Source: a bacterium
GTDB taxonomy: Bacteria; Joyebacterota; Joyebacteria; Joyebacterales; Joyebacteraceae
Length of the DNA stretch: 60,675 nucleotides
Direction: 5' to 3'
NCBI GenBank assembly: GCA_029990205.1
Contig: JAPEKQ010000016.1
Coordinates: 1 to 60,675, forward strand
Part shown: positions 1-7,348 of the stretch, one piece after another
Position numbering within the stretch: position 1 is the first letter of the stretch
Layout of the letters: the number at the start of each line of letters is the position of its first letter
Translations under genes and position numbers: made by a program
Notes under the pieces: generated by a model
What the model was told of the DNA's origin: nothing
The model's input: the letters and a program-made list of their open reading frames with translations, nothing else
Database searches by the model: none

Positions 1-352
1 GGAACTCGTGGTACCACAGACACTCGCCCGGCATGCTGTACCAGCCGTTCGGGTTCTGGTCGGCCGGGATGTCGGCGTGGATGCTCAGGGTGAAGCCAAC
101 GTTCGTGGCGTTCATGAAGGGCGGCTCGTCGTGCGCCCACGAACCCCAGATGCAGATCTGCGTCAGCGGACCCATGTCCGTGCACAGGAAGTCGTCAGCG
201 AGAACATACGGCTCGTCGCCGTTGTCGCAGCACTCCACATTGATGCCCGTGTCGTTGTAGTCCGGGCCCTGCGCCCACTTGAACGTCGCCGACGCCGGTA
301 CGGCGAGCGCGACGACGAGCAGGGTCACCATCAGAAGTCTGGACCAGTGCAT
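1..352 (-). CDS. Secreted protein, amino-terminal fragment (gene runs off the window edge)
   Basis: The first 117 codons of a gene whose 3' part lies outside the window. It starts at an ATG preceded by GAGGAAC. The protein opens with a signal peptide (MHWSRLLMVTLL, then an A-L-A-V-P-A-S-A cleavage region). The mature part (D-T-G-I-N-V-E-C-C, then V-L-A-D-D-F-L-C, then I-W-G-S-W, then S-I-H-A-D-I-P, then G-Y-S-M-P-G-E) matches, motif by motif, the middle of the protein encoded at 650-2191, so the two are paralogues. Unlike that neighbour it has no GEVED domain between the signal peptide and this region. It is probably exported and may end in the same FlgD-like domain, but that part cannot be seen. 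No enzymatic function is suggested; the shared module resembles domains of large secreted proteins in FCB-group bacteria. Confidence 0.8.
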   Translation of the reverse strand, partial: MHWSRLLMVTLLVVALAVPASATFKWAQGPDYNDTGINVECCDNGDEPYVLADDFLCTDMGPLTQICIWGSWAHDEPPFMNATNVGFTLSIHADIPADQNPNGWYSMPGECLWYHEF

Positions 353-520
353 CGTTCCTCCCGCGGAATCGATGGTGGTGGTTGTCGCGCCGCACAAGAC
401 CGCGAACGGCCCCTCCTCCGGCGGCGCACATCGATCGGTCACGGAGAGACCCCTCCCGCCTCTCCATCTCCTGTCAACGGCTGTCATTCCATTATCAGCT
501 CATGATGGTCGTTTGGCTGG

Positions 521-549
521 ATTGTACCACAGAAGTACCGTTTCGGCAA
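521..549 (-). promoter_or_regulatory. Sigma-70-type promoter for the gene ending at the window edge
   Basis: On the minus strand TTGCCG (544-549) is followed after 17 bases by TACAAT (521-526). Transcription would start near 514, giving a leader of about 160 bases before the ATG at 352. Confidence 0.6.
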
Positions 550-580
550 GAGGTATGAATACCCCCTCATAACATCAGAA

Positions 581-606
581 GGCCCGGCAACTGACATTGC
601 CGGGCC
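581..606 (-). terminator. Rho-independent terminator of the GEVED protein gene
   Basis: Perfect 10-bp stem GGCCCGGCAA/TTGCCGGGCC with a 6-base loop, 44 bases after the stop codon at 650. The T-tract on the minus strand is short (TTCTGATGTT). Confidence 0.7.
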
Positions 607-649
607 CTCCCCGCTCGATTGCGTGTAGTGCTTCTCTGCCGCCCGCGCA

Positions 650-2191
650 CTACTTGAGCAGCAGCATCTTCCTCATCGACTCCGCCTCTCCCGCGGTCAT
701 GCGGTAGAAGTAGACGCCGGTCGCCATCTGGTCACCGTTGATGTCCGTGCCGTCCCACGTGACCGTGCGTGCGCCCTCGGGCTCGTGTCCGTCGATCAGC
801 GTTGTCACCAGGCGGCCGTTCACATCGAAGACCTCGATGGTCACCCGGGCGCCACCGGCAGGCACGTCATAGGCGATCGTCGTCTTCGGGTTGAACGGGT
901 TCGGGTTGTTCTGGCGGAGCGAGTGACGGCGCGGCACGGTCTCGTCCGGAACGTCCGTGCCATATTCCATCCGCAGGCGGAAGGCCAGGTCGATCGACTG
1001 ACCCGCCCACTCGTGCTGCGGCGGGTAAACGAGTTCCTCCCACGGCCCCATGAACGGCTCGACTCCCATGCCCCAGACCGCGTCGTCGTTCCAATGGTTG
1101 GTCGATGTCTTCCATCCGAAGTACGCGCCCTGATCGTGCGGAAGCGCCTGGACATCAAGCCAGTAGACGACGGCCGAGTCCGGCGTGCCGACCTGGTGGA
1201 AGGCCTCTGCGGGACCGATGTTGAAGACGTACCGCCAACAGGTCCAGTCGCCGGGCATGATGTAGCCGTCCGGCGGATCCATCCAGCCCTCGATGATGTC
1301 GCCGGCGTAGATCCCGAAGTCGAAGGTCCACGCGGGGTACGTGTGCATCCAGAGAAGCTCGCCCGGCATGCTATAGCCGGTCGGGCTCTCGGACGCGGGG
1401 ATGTCCTCGTGGATGCTCAGGAAGAAGTCGATGGCTCCGGGGTCGGTCCCGAACGGCATGAAGTCGTCGCGCCACGAGCCCCAGATCTCGATGCGGGTCA
1501 GGCGCCCGGGCTCCTCACAGAGGAAGTCGTCGGCCAGGATGAACGGCTCGGAGCAGTTGACATCGATGCCTGTCGTCGTGAGGTCCGGCATCTGTTCCCA
1601 CTTCCACTCCTCCACGGCGTTGCTGATGAGCACGGTGTGATCCTCGACCTCGCCGTCGATCGCCCAGCTGGTCGGTGCAAGCCCGCCGGTCGAACTCAGG
1701 CGGACGCGCGCGAAGGTGATGCCCGGCACCGCGGTACCGGGGACCGGGAAGTTGAACGTGCCATAGGTTCCCGCCGGGACCCACTGGCTCGTCAGGATCT
1801 GGTCGCCGGGCTCGATCCAGCTGCCGTCGTAGCCGAAGTCGACCCATGCGTCGATGTAGCCGCCTGTGGCCGAGTTGGTGAGGTCGATCCCGATCGAACC
1901 CACGGTCCCCGGAGCGAGGCTGCCCCACGACACACCGTCCTCGTCGTCGGTCGTCATGTTGTCGTCACCGAGGGCGGCCGGGTGCGGCTGTCCGTCCTGC
2001 TCGCCGTCGATGAGCGCGCCCATCTTGAACTGGGTCGTGAACGGGTGGAACGCCCCCATGCTTGCGGCGTAGGTCGGGTACGGCGGGTCCGGCGCGTCGC
2101 CGAAGTCCTCGCCGATCGGATCGTCTGCGAGCGCCGGCAGGGCGACTGCCAGGACGAGCATCAGGACAAAGGGCAATCTGGACCAGTGCAT
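650..2191 (-). CDS. Secreted GEVED-domain protein with C-terminal FlgD-like Ig domain
   Basis: 513 residues. The reading frame extends further upstream, but the ATG at 2191 has a GAGGAAC ribosome site and begins a clear signal peptide (MHWSRLPFVLMLVL, cleavage after A-L-A). After it comes a GEVED module, roughly residues 25-190: D-F-G-D-A-P at its start, then V-D-F and G-E-V-E-D-H. Next is a region shared with the gene at 1-352 (V-L-A-D-D-F-L-C type, here I-L-A-D-D-F-L-C, and I-W-G-S-W). The last 85 residues are a FlgD Ig-like domain (N-P-N-P-F-N-P, then V-F-D-V-N-G-R, W-D-G-T-D, G-V-Y-F-Y-R). In FCB bacteria such tails resemble type IX secretion sorting domains. Export is certain from the sequence; the type IX route is inference. 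Likely an extracellular or cell-surface protein of unknown function. Confidence 0.85.
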   Translation of the reverse strand: MHWSRLPFVLMLVLAVALPALADDPIGEDFGDAPDPPYPTYAASMGAFHPFTTQFKMGALIDGEQDGQPHPAALGDDNMTTDDEDGVSWGSLAPGTVGSIGIDLTNSATGGYIDAWVDFGYDGSWIEPGDQILTSQWVPAGTYGTFNFPVPGTAVPGITFARVRLSSTGGLAPTSWAIDGEVEDHTVLISNAVEEWKWEQMPDLTTTGIDVNCSEPFILADDFLCEEPGRLTRIEIWGSWRDDFMPFGTDPGAIDFFLSIHEDIPASESPTGYSMPGELLWMHTYPAWTFDFGIYAGDIIEGWMDPPDGYIMPGDWTCWRYVFNIGPAEAFHQVGTPDSAVVYWLDVQALPHDQGAYFGWKTSTNHWNDDAVWGMGVEPFMGPWEELVYPPQHEWAGQSIDLAFRLRMEYGTDVPDETVPRRHSLRQNNPNPFNPKTTIAYDVPAGGARVTIEVFDVNGRLVTTLIDGHEPEGARTVTWDGTDINGDQMATGVYFYRMTAGEAESMRKMLLLK

Positions 2192-2269
2192 TGTTCCTCC
2201 CGCGGAACTGGTGCGTGATGGTCGGTCTGCTGTCATTGTAGTATCAGGTCGTTTCATGAACCCAGGCCA

Positions 2270-2298
2270 ATTATAGCATAACTTGTACCATGTGACAA
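2270..2298 (-). promoter_or_regulatory. Strong sigma-70-type promoter of the GEVED protein gene
   Basis: On the minus strand TTGTCA (2293-2298), 17-base spacer, then consensus TATAAT (2270-2275) preceded by TGC, i.e. an extended -10. The leader is about 70 bases. Confidence 0.8.
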
Positions 2299-2336
2299 GA
2301 CTGGCGCTCACTTAGTGTCGAGGTCTACGGCGCTCT

Positions 2337-4469
2337 CTAGTCTCCATCTTCCGTCGTGAGGTCGGCCGCTGACCCCCTGGTGCTGAGCCCTTCCTGCATG
2401 GCAACTCCCCGCTCCTCGCGGTACGCCACGCCGGCCGTCTCGGGCATCCCGTAGAGCTCCGGATGGCGGTAGGTCCCGACCTCAGTTGCCGGCTTGTCCT
2501 GCACGATATCGGCACGGTGCGCAAGCGAGTAGGGGTCGCGCCGCACACCGGTGACCTGCCACGAGACCTTCATTCCCGGGTCTCCGCCCGCGATCGCGAA
2601 ACTGCCGCCGCCGATCTCCTCGGCGACGTAGACGGGAGCGTGTGCACCGATGCACGTGAGCTGATAGCGGAACTCACCGTTGAGTGCTTCGAACCAATCG
2701 GGCAGCGTCACCCGAGCCTCTCCCCGACCATCGAGCACGACCACACCGTCGTAGACGTTCTTCATCTCATCGCTCTCGACGCAGGCGTGCATCAGATACT
2801 TGTTGGCCGGGTCGAGCGGGTGGTCGATCTTGAACATCTTCGTGTCGGCCGTCAGCGTGCCGGTGACATCCACATTGCCGGAGAAGTAGCCAGCGTACGC
2901 GGTGGCGCTGCTCGCGGAAGCGTAGATGCCGTAGTTGTATGTGCCGCCTCCGGTCGCGTGCGCCCTGACACCGATGTGCTCGAGCGATCCGCCGATGTTG
3001 TTCGACACACCCCACGCTCCGATGTAGCCGCCCTCGAACTTGCCGCCGATGCCGTAGTCCAGTGCCTGCTCGTACTGACCGTACACGGCTATGCCGTCAT
3101 CGGTCTCCCCGGTGTCAGGGGCCTCCACGTGCAGGATGTGCGCGCCGTTCGCGGTGTAGACCGTCGATATCTCGGCGACACGGTCTCCGTAGTAATCGAC
3201 CGAGAGCTGTCCGTCGTCGATCTCGACGAGTTCGTTGAACAGCGCCCCCGATGTGCCAACGACTTGACCATCGCCCATCACGTAGAACACGGGTGATCCC
3301 CCGCGTTCACACTCGATGAACTGGATCCCGTCCGGCGCCTCGAGCGGCGCTGCGATCTGGAGCAGATCATTGCCGGCCACCGGTACCGATGTGCGCTCGA
3401 TGTTGACGACGCGCAGCGGGGAGCCGCTGTGTTCGACGACGAGTGCTTCGTACAGATCACCGGTGGCGATGTCGAGCTTGGCGTCCGGGGTCGAGTCCCC
3501 GATACCGACGTGGCCGGTCGGGAGCGAGTACATATCGAGTCCGTTGACGGTCCAGTCGGCATCCGACCCGGCCGCCGGCTGCCACGTCCCCACGCCGTCC
3601 GCATCCGAGGTAAGAACGTAACCCGGCGACGACCCGCCGAACATTCGGAAGCTCCCGATGTCGGCTCGGTACTGGACCTGGATGCCGGACGCGCCAAGGA
3701 ACTGCGCCGCGTAGCCGGACCCGGTCGCCTCGGCGAGAAGCGCCGTCGTGGTCCCGCTTGTGTGTGCGTAGAGCGCCTCGCCGGAGGTCGAGTAGAAGTG
3801 ACCGCCGCGCGCGCCGCAGGCGCCGCGCCCGTAGACGGCGGAGGGCGGCTCCGGCACGGGGTACGGGTCGACGCACGAGTAGAATGCTCCGGCAGTGCCG
3901 AGCGCGTTCTGCGCACGGAGCGTGACCGTGTCGCCACGGGCGGCGTTCGTGAAGTAGCCCGCCGTGCTGCCGACGGTCCCGACCTCGAACCGACCGTTGA
4001 CAGGGGCAACGCCAACGCCGACGTTGCCGGGCGAGTGATGGATGTCGTCACCGTCAATGACCCAGTCCTCGTCTCCCTCCAGACACGTGTCCGCGAACCC
4101 CGCGTGTCCGGCGTACGGAACGGTCGTCCACCTGGTTCTCGGAATGAGTTCGCCCTCTCCCTCGACGTCGATCCCCAGCCAGTACGGATTGAGGAAGTCC
4201 AGACCCGTCAGCGAGACGAGATCACCAAGGTACACGTTGAAGATGCCCCCCAGAACCGAGACCGACTGCGTCTCCTCCCAGAGAGCGCTCCCACCTGTCT
4301 CGACATCGTAGAGCCGGAATGTGATCGAGTAGGTGTCGTCGGCCACCGGCACGCCGGCGTCGTCATTGAGCACGCCCTGGTAGCTGATGACCTCCGGTAT
4401 GTCCGCCACCGCGCTCACGCAGATGAGCAGCGCAAACACGACGGCCGCTGTCGCAGTCGCCAGTCTCAT
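2337..4469 (-). CDS. Secreted tail-fibre-like surface protein
   Basis: 710 residues. The frame is open upstream to 5489, but that stretch lies antisense to another gene; the ATG at 4469 follows GGAGGAG and starts a signal peptide (MRLATATAAVVFALLICVS). The N-terminal 80 residues of the mature protein (I-S-Y-Q-G-V-L, then T-Y-S-I-T-F-R-L-Y-D) are a domain common in large secreted proteins of FCB bacteria and planctomycetes. The middle carries tail-fibre-like segments such as G-N-V-G-V-G and H-V-G-I-G-D-S-T-P-D-A-K-L-D. The C-terminal 110 residues form a widespread module of unknown function (H-P-L-D-P-A-N-K-Y-L, then G-G-D-P-G-M-K-V-S-W-Q-V-T-G). No peptidase S74 chaperone is visible. A role as surface fibre or adhesin is inference. 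Confidence 0.8.
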   Translation of the reverse strand: MRLATATAAVVFALLICVSAVADIPEVISYQGVLNDDAGVPVADDTYSITFRLYDVETGGSALWEETQSVSVLGGIFNVYLGDLVSLTGLDFLNPYWLGIDVEGEGELIPRTRWTTVPYAGHAGFADTCLEGDEDWVIDGDDIHHSPGNVGVGVAPVNGRFEVGTVGSTAGYFTNAARGDTVTLRAQNALGTAGAFYSCVDPYPVPEPPSAVYGRGACGARGGHFYSTSGEALYAHTSGTTTALLAEATGSGYAAQFLGASGIQVQYRADIGSFRMFGGSSPGYVLTSDADGVGTWQPAAGSDADWTVNGLDMYSLPTGHVGIGDSTPDAKLDIATGDLYEALVVEHSGSPLRVVNIERTSVPVAGNDLLQIAAPLEAPDGIQFIECERGGSPVFYVMGDGQVVGTSGALFNELVEIDDGQLSVDYYGDRVAEISTVYTANGAHILHVEAPDTGETDDGIAVYGQYEQALDYGIGGKFEGGYIGAWGVSNNIGGSLEHIGVRAHATGGGTYNYGIYASASSATAYAGYFSGNVDVTGTLTADTKMFKIDHPLDPANKYLMHACVESDEMKNVYDGVVVLDGRGEARVTLPDWFEALNGEFRYQLTCIGAHAPVYVAEEIGGGSFAIAGGDPGMKVSWQVTGVRRDPYSLAHRADIVQDKPATEVGTYRHPELYGMPETAGVAYREERGVAMQEGLSTRGSAADLTTEDGD

Positions 4470-4581
4470 CGTTCGCTCCTCCTCCCGGCCACGCCGGGCA
4501 CACGAGATCGAACTTCTTCTTCTCCATCTATAGTAATGAGTAGGTGGGACCGCCGAGTGTCGCCCACTCAGCGGCATGGCT

Positions 4582-4610
4582 AGGATACCACACGAACGAC
4601 GCGATAGCAA
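4582..4610 (-). promoter_or_regulatory. Candidate promoter of the tail-fibre-like gene
   Basis: On the minus strand TTGCTA (4605-4610), 17 bases, TATCCT (4582-4587). It would give a leader of about 105 bases. Confidence 0.45.
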
Positions 4611-4659
4611 GGACGGCGGGCGCGGCCACTCTTCCAGCAGGGCCGGGCGTGTACCCCGC

Positions 4660-4688
4660 TTGACGCGGCACTCACCCGGTGCTAGCGT
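4660..4688 (+). promoter_or_regulatory. Candidate promoter giving a leaderless mRNA for the BNR_4 gene
   Basis: TTGACG (4660-4665), 17 bases, TAGCGT (4683-4688). The ATG begins 6 bases after the -10 box and no Shine-Dalgarno sequence fits between, so transcription would start at or next to the start codon. Confidence 0.5.
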
Positions 4689-4694
4689 CTCCAC

Positions 4695-6044
4695 ATGATA
4701 CCTTCTCGCGCACCCTTCATCGCGATCCTCCTCGCCTGCGCCCTGGCGATCATCCTCGCGCTTCCCGCGCTCTCGGCGGCGTCTCAGGACTGCCATGCGG
4801 GCTCCACCTTCCCCGCGCTCGCCGACACCGGCGCGTGGAACTGGTGCCAGGATCCGAAGGCCGTAACCCACATCGGTGAGCACCGCCGGACCTACACGGG
4901 TTGGGTCTCGGGCGACGGGAGCGTCATCGTCGCGATGTACGATCATGACAGCGGCGAACTGACGACGGCGAATGTGCACGAGCGGCTTGAGCGCGACGAC
5001 CACGACAACCCGGTCTTCCAGCTCCTCAGCGACGGTCGCATCAAGACGTACTACTCCCCTCACGGCGGCGTGAGCAGCCCCGGGGCTGTCCCGGGACTCC
5101 GCTACCGGACAAGCCGGTTCCCCGAACACATCGCCTACTGGCACGACGAACAGATGCTCCAGACCAACACCGGCGGACGCTGGGCCTGGACCTATCCGAA
5201 CGTCGTCACACTCGCCGACGAGGGCGAGTGCGGGCGGACGTATCTGTTCTGGCGCGGTGGTGACGGCCGACCGGCCATCTCCTTCTCCGACGACGAAGGC
5301 GAGACCTGGGAGAAGGCGGCGAACCTCATCTACAGCGAGGGTGTGCGCCCGTACATGAAGTGTGTGGGCGACGGTTACGCGCGCATCCATTTCGCGTTCA
5401 CTGACGGTCACCCGCGGCATGACCCGACCAACAGCCTGTACTACTGCTTCTACGAGCGCGGTGCGTTCTTTCGCGCCGACGGAACACACCTACGCGACAT
5501 CGAGGATCTCCCGCTCTTCCCTCGCGATGCTGACCGCGTGTACGACGCGCGCGCCGACAGCGTCCGCGCCTGGGTGTGGGACGTCGCGCTCGATGCCTAC
5601 GATCGACCGGTCATCGCCTACACGAACTTCCCCGAGATCACCGACCATCGCTACCGGTACGCGCGCTGGAACGGCGTAGCGTGGGACGATCATGAGATCT
5701 GCGAGGCCGGCGGCTGGACGGTCGACGCGGACCCGGAGAAGCACACCGTCCGCGCGGAGCTCTGGTACTCTGGCGGCATCGCGCTCGACCACAGCGACCC
5801 GACCATCGTCTACCTCTCCCGTCCCGTCGACGGCGTCTTCGAAATCCAGCGCTGGCGGACCGAGGACGGCGGCGCGACCTGGAACCACCAGCCGGTCACG
5901 TGCAACTCAGCCGCGGACAACATCCGCCCGATCGTGCCGCGAGGCGACACCGAGGACGGCCCCGACGTCCTCTGGCTCCACGGCGAGTACATCCACTACG
6001 AGGACTACGAGACCTCCGTGCGGATGCGCGTGCCGTCGCGATAG
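4695..6044 (+). CDS. Secreted BNR_4 beta-propeller protein (putative glycan-active)
   Basis: 449 residues. N-terminal signal peptide (A-I-L-L-A-C-A-L-A-I-I-L-A-L-P, cleavage near S-A-A-S). The mature protein resembles the BNR-repeat family PF15892 (BNR_4): W-N-W-C-Q-D-P-K-A near the start, S-F-S-D-D-E-G-E-T-W (an Asp-box-like element), the family's R-I-H-F-A-F-T-D-G-H-P-R segment in the middle, and W-R-T-E-D-G-G-A-T-W near the end. Related proteins are seven-bladed propellers that include polysaccharide lyases and sialidase-like enzymes; the substrate cannot be told here. There is no lipobox and no C-terminal sorting domain, so it is periplasmic or secreted. It stands alone on the plus strand between a divergent tail-fibre gene and a beta-helix gene with its own promoter. 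Confidence 0.8.
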   Translation: MIPSRAPFIAILLACALAIILALPALSAASQDCHAGSTFPALADTGAWNWCQDPKAVTHIGEHRRTYTGWVSGDGSVIVAMYDHDSGELTTANVHERLERDDHDNPVFQLLSDGRIKTYYSPHGGVSSPGAVPGLRYRTSRFPEHIAYWHDEQMLQTNTGGRWAWTYPNVVTLADEGECGRTYLFWRGGDGRPAISFSDDEGETWEKAANLIYSEGVRPYMKCVGDGYARIHFAFTDGHPRHDPTNSLYYCFYERGAFFRADGTHLRDIEDLPLFPRDADRVYDARADSVRAWVWDVALDAYDRPVIAYTNFPEITDHRYRYARWNGVAWDDHEICEAGGWTVDADPEKHTVRAELWYSGGIALDHSDPTIVYLSRPVDGVFEIQRWRTEDGGATWNHQPVTCNSAADNIRPIVPRGDTEDGPDVLWLHGEYIHYEDYETSVRMRVPSR

Positions 6045-6083
6045 TTCCGCCGCCCTCACCGCAGCATGCATGCCCGCGACTCA

Positions 6084-6112
6084 TTGACTGGCGAATCATC
6101 CTTCGGTACACT
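6084..6112 (+). promoter_or_regulatory. Sigma-70-type promoter of the first beta-helix gene
   Basis: TTGACT (6084-6089), 17-base spacer, TACACT (6107-6112); a GGAGG ribosome site follows before the ATG at 6161. Confidence 0.7.
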
Positions 6113-6160
6113 GACCCACAGACAACTCGTTGTGCAATGTCATCCATCCGGAGGCCTATC

Positions 6161-7189
6161 ATGCGCTGTTGCGTCGCGTTGCTCCTCGTGCTCGCCGTCC
6201 TCGCCCCCGCTGTCTCGGCCACCGTCCACTTCGTCGACGAGGTCTCTGGTATCCCGTCCATCCAGAACGGGCTCAACATCGCCGCAGACGGCGACACGGT
6301 CCTCGTGATGCCCGGGACGTACGACGGCTTCATGAACCGGAATCTCGACTTCGGCGGAGACGACATCGTGCTCATCTCGTCCGGCGGACCCGACGTGACG
6401 ATCATCGACGCGGAGAACCTGGACCGCGCGTTCGTATTCGACGAGTACGAGAACGACGCCTTCGTCATCGGATTCACGATCCGCAACGGCCAGTACGACT
6501 GGGCCTCGGGCGGCGGCGTTCTCGTGATGCAGTGCTCCCCGACCTTCGAGAACTGCATCATTGAGGACTGCTCCTCGCCGACGCAGGGCGGTGGCGGCAT
6601 GCACTTCTACCAATCCCACTCAGACATCACCGACTGCATCTTCCGGGGGAACAGCGCCGGGCAGATGGGCGGCGCGCTCACCAGCACCAACTCAGAGCTG
6701 TACGTGACCGGATGTCTCTTCGTCGACAACACCACCGACGGTGTTGGTGGAGCCGTGCACAGCGGCTCCTCGTGGAACACCTACTTCGACTGCACGTTCG
6801 TCGGCAACAACAGCTGGCAGATTTGTGTCTCGAGCGGTGGCGAGAGCGAGATCGACGCATCGATCATCTCCCACGGCACCGGCGACGGACCGATCCAGTG
6901 GGATGGCTCCGGAACGCTCAACACGCACATGACCGTGGTCTTCGGCAACGCCGGTGGAGACAGCCTCCAGGGCGGCCACACGAACAACATGTTCGTCCAC
7001 CCTCTCTACTGCGACCCATGGAACGGCATCTACACGCTCTGCGACAATTCCCCGTGTATCGCGGCGAACAACTCCTGGGGCATCGACGTCGGCGCCTTCG
7101 GGCCCGGCGGGTGCGGAGACTGTAGTTCGCCGGTCGAGACGCGCACCTGGGGCGGCATCAAGGCGCTCTACCGCCAGGGCAGCCATTGA
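6161..7189 (+). CDS. Secreted right-handed beta-helix protein with W-G-x-I-K-x-L-Y-R tail
   Basis: 342 residues. The frame is open from 5900, but the ATG at 6161 has GGAGG 7 bases upstream and starts a signal peptide (MRCCVALLLVLAVLAPAVSA). The mature protein looks like a parallel beta-helix: S-I-Q-N-G-L-N-I-A-A-D-G-D-T-V-L-V near the start, the usual opening of this fold, then N-C-I-I-E-D-C, G-G-G-M-H, D-C-I-F-R-G-N and G-G-A-V-H turns. Family members are pectate-lyase-like or structural; no catalytic residues can be assigned. The last residues, R-T-W-G-G-I-K-A-L-Y-R, closely match the end of the next gene's product (S-W-G-R-I-K-S-M-Y-R), which suggests a shared C-terminal signal. Several Cys residues (G-G-C-G-D-C-S-S) just before the tail are also shared. 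Confidence 0.8.
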   Translation: MRCCVALLLVLAVLAPAVSATVHFVDEVSGIPSIQNGLNIAADGDTVLVMPGTYDGFMNRNLDFGGDDIVLISSGGPDVTIIDAENLDRAFVFDEYENDAFVIGFTIRNGQYDWASGGGVLVMQCSPTFENCIIEDCSSPTQGGGGMHFYQSHSDITDCIFRGNSAGQMGGALTSTNSELYVTGCLFVDNTTDGVGGAVHSGSSWNTYFDCTFVGNNSWQICVSSGGESEIDASIISHGTGDGPIQWDGSGTLNTHMTVVFGNAGGDSLQGGHTNNMFVHPLYCDPWNGIYTLCDNSPCIAANNSWGIDVGAFGPGGCGDCSSPVETRTWGGIKALYRQGSH

Positions 7190-7253
7190 GCCGCAAACGC
7201 GACGGCACTCTCCGCTCCAGGTACAAGGCATTCCCGATATGCAGGCATTCCCG

Positions 7254-7283
7254 AACCCCGGCGACATTGACATCGCCGGGGTT
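7254..7283 (+). terminator. Hairpin terminator whose loop holds the next promoter's -35 box
   Basis: Perfect 11-bp stem (AACCCCGGCGA at 7254-7264, TCGCCGGGGTT at 7273-7283) with the 8-base loop CATTGACA. It lies 65 bases after the stop at 7189 and is followed by TT and an A/T-richer stretch. The loop contains the TTGACA of the promoter at 7267-7295. Confidence 0.65.
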
Positions 7284-7295
7284 CACAAGTATACT
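7267..7295 (+). promoter_or_regulatory. Near-consensus promoter of the second beta-helix gene
   Basis: TTGACA (7267-7272), 17 bases, TATACT (7290-7295). The -35 hexamer is in the loop of the terminator-like hairpin at 7254-7283. Confidence 0.8.
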
Positions 7296-7348
7296 TGACC
7301 AGCATTCACTCGTTGCGTGCACCTGTACCCTGCGACCGGAGTCAGACC

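Noticed and set aside
4470-5489. Upstream extension of the tail-fibre-like gene to 5489
   Set aside because: The extra part is antisense to the BNR_4 gene and lies before a good ribosome site and signal peptide at 4469.
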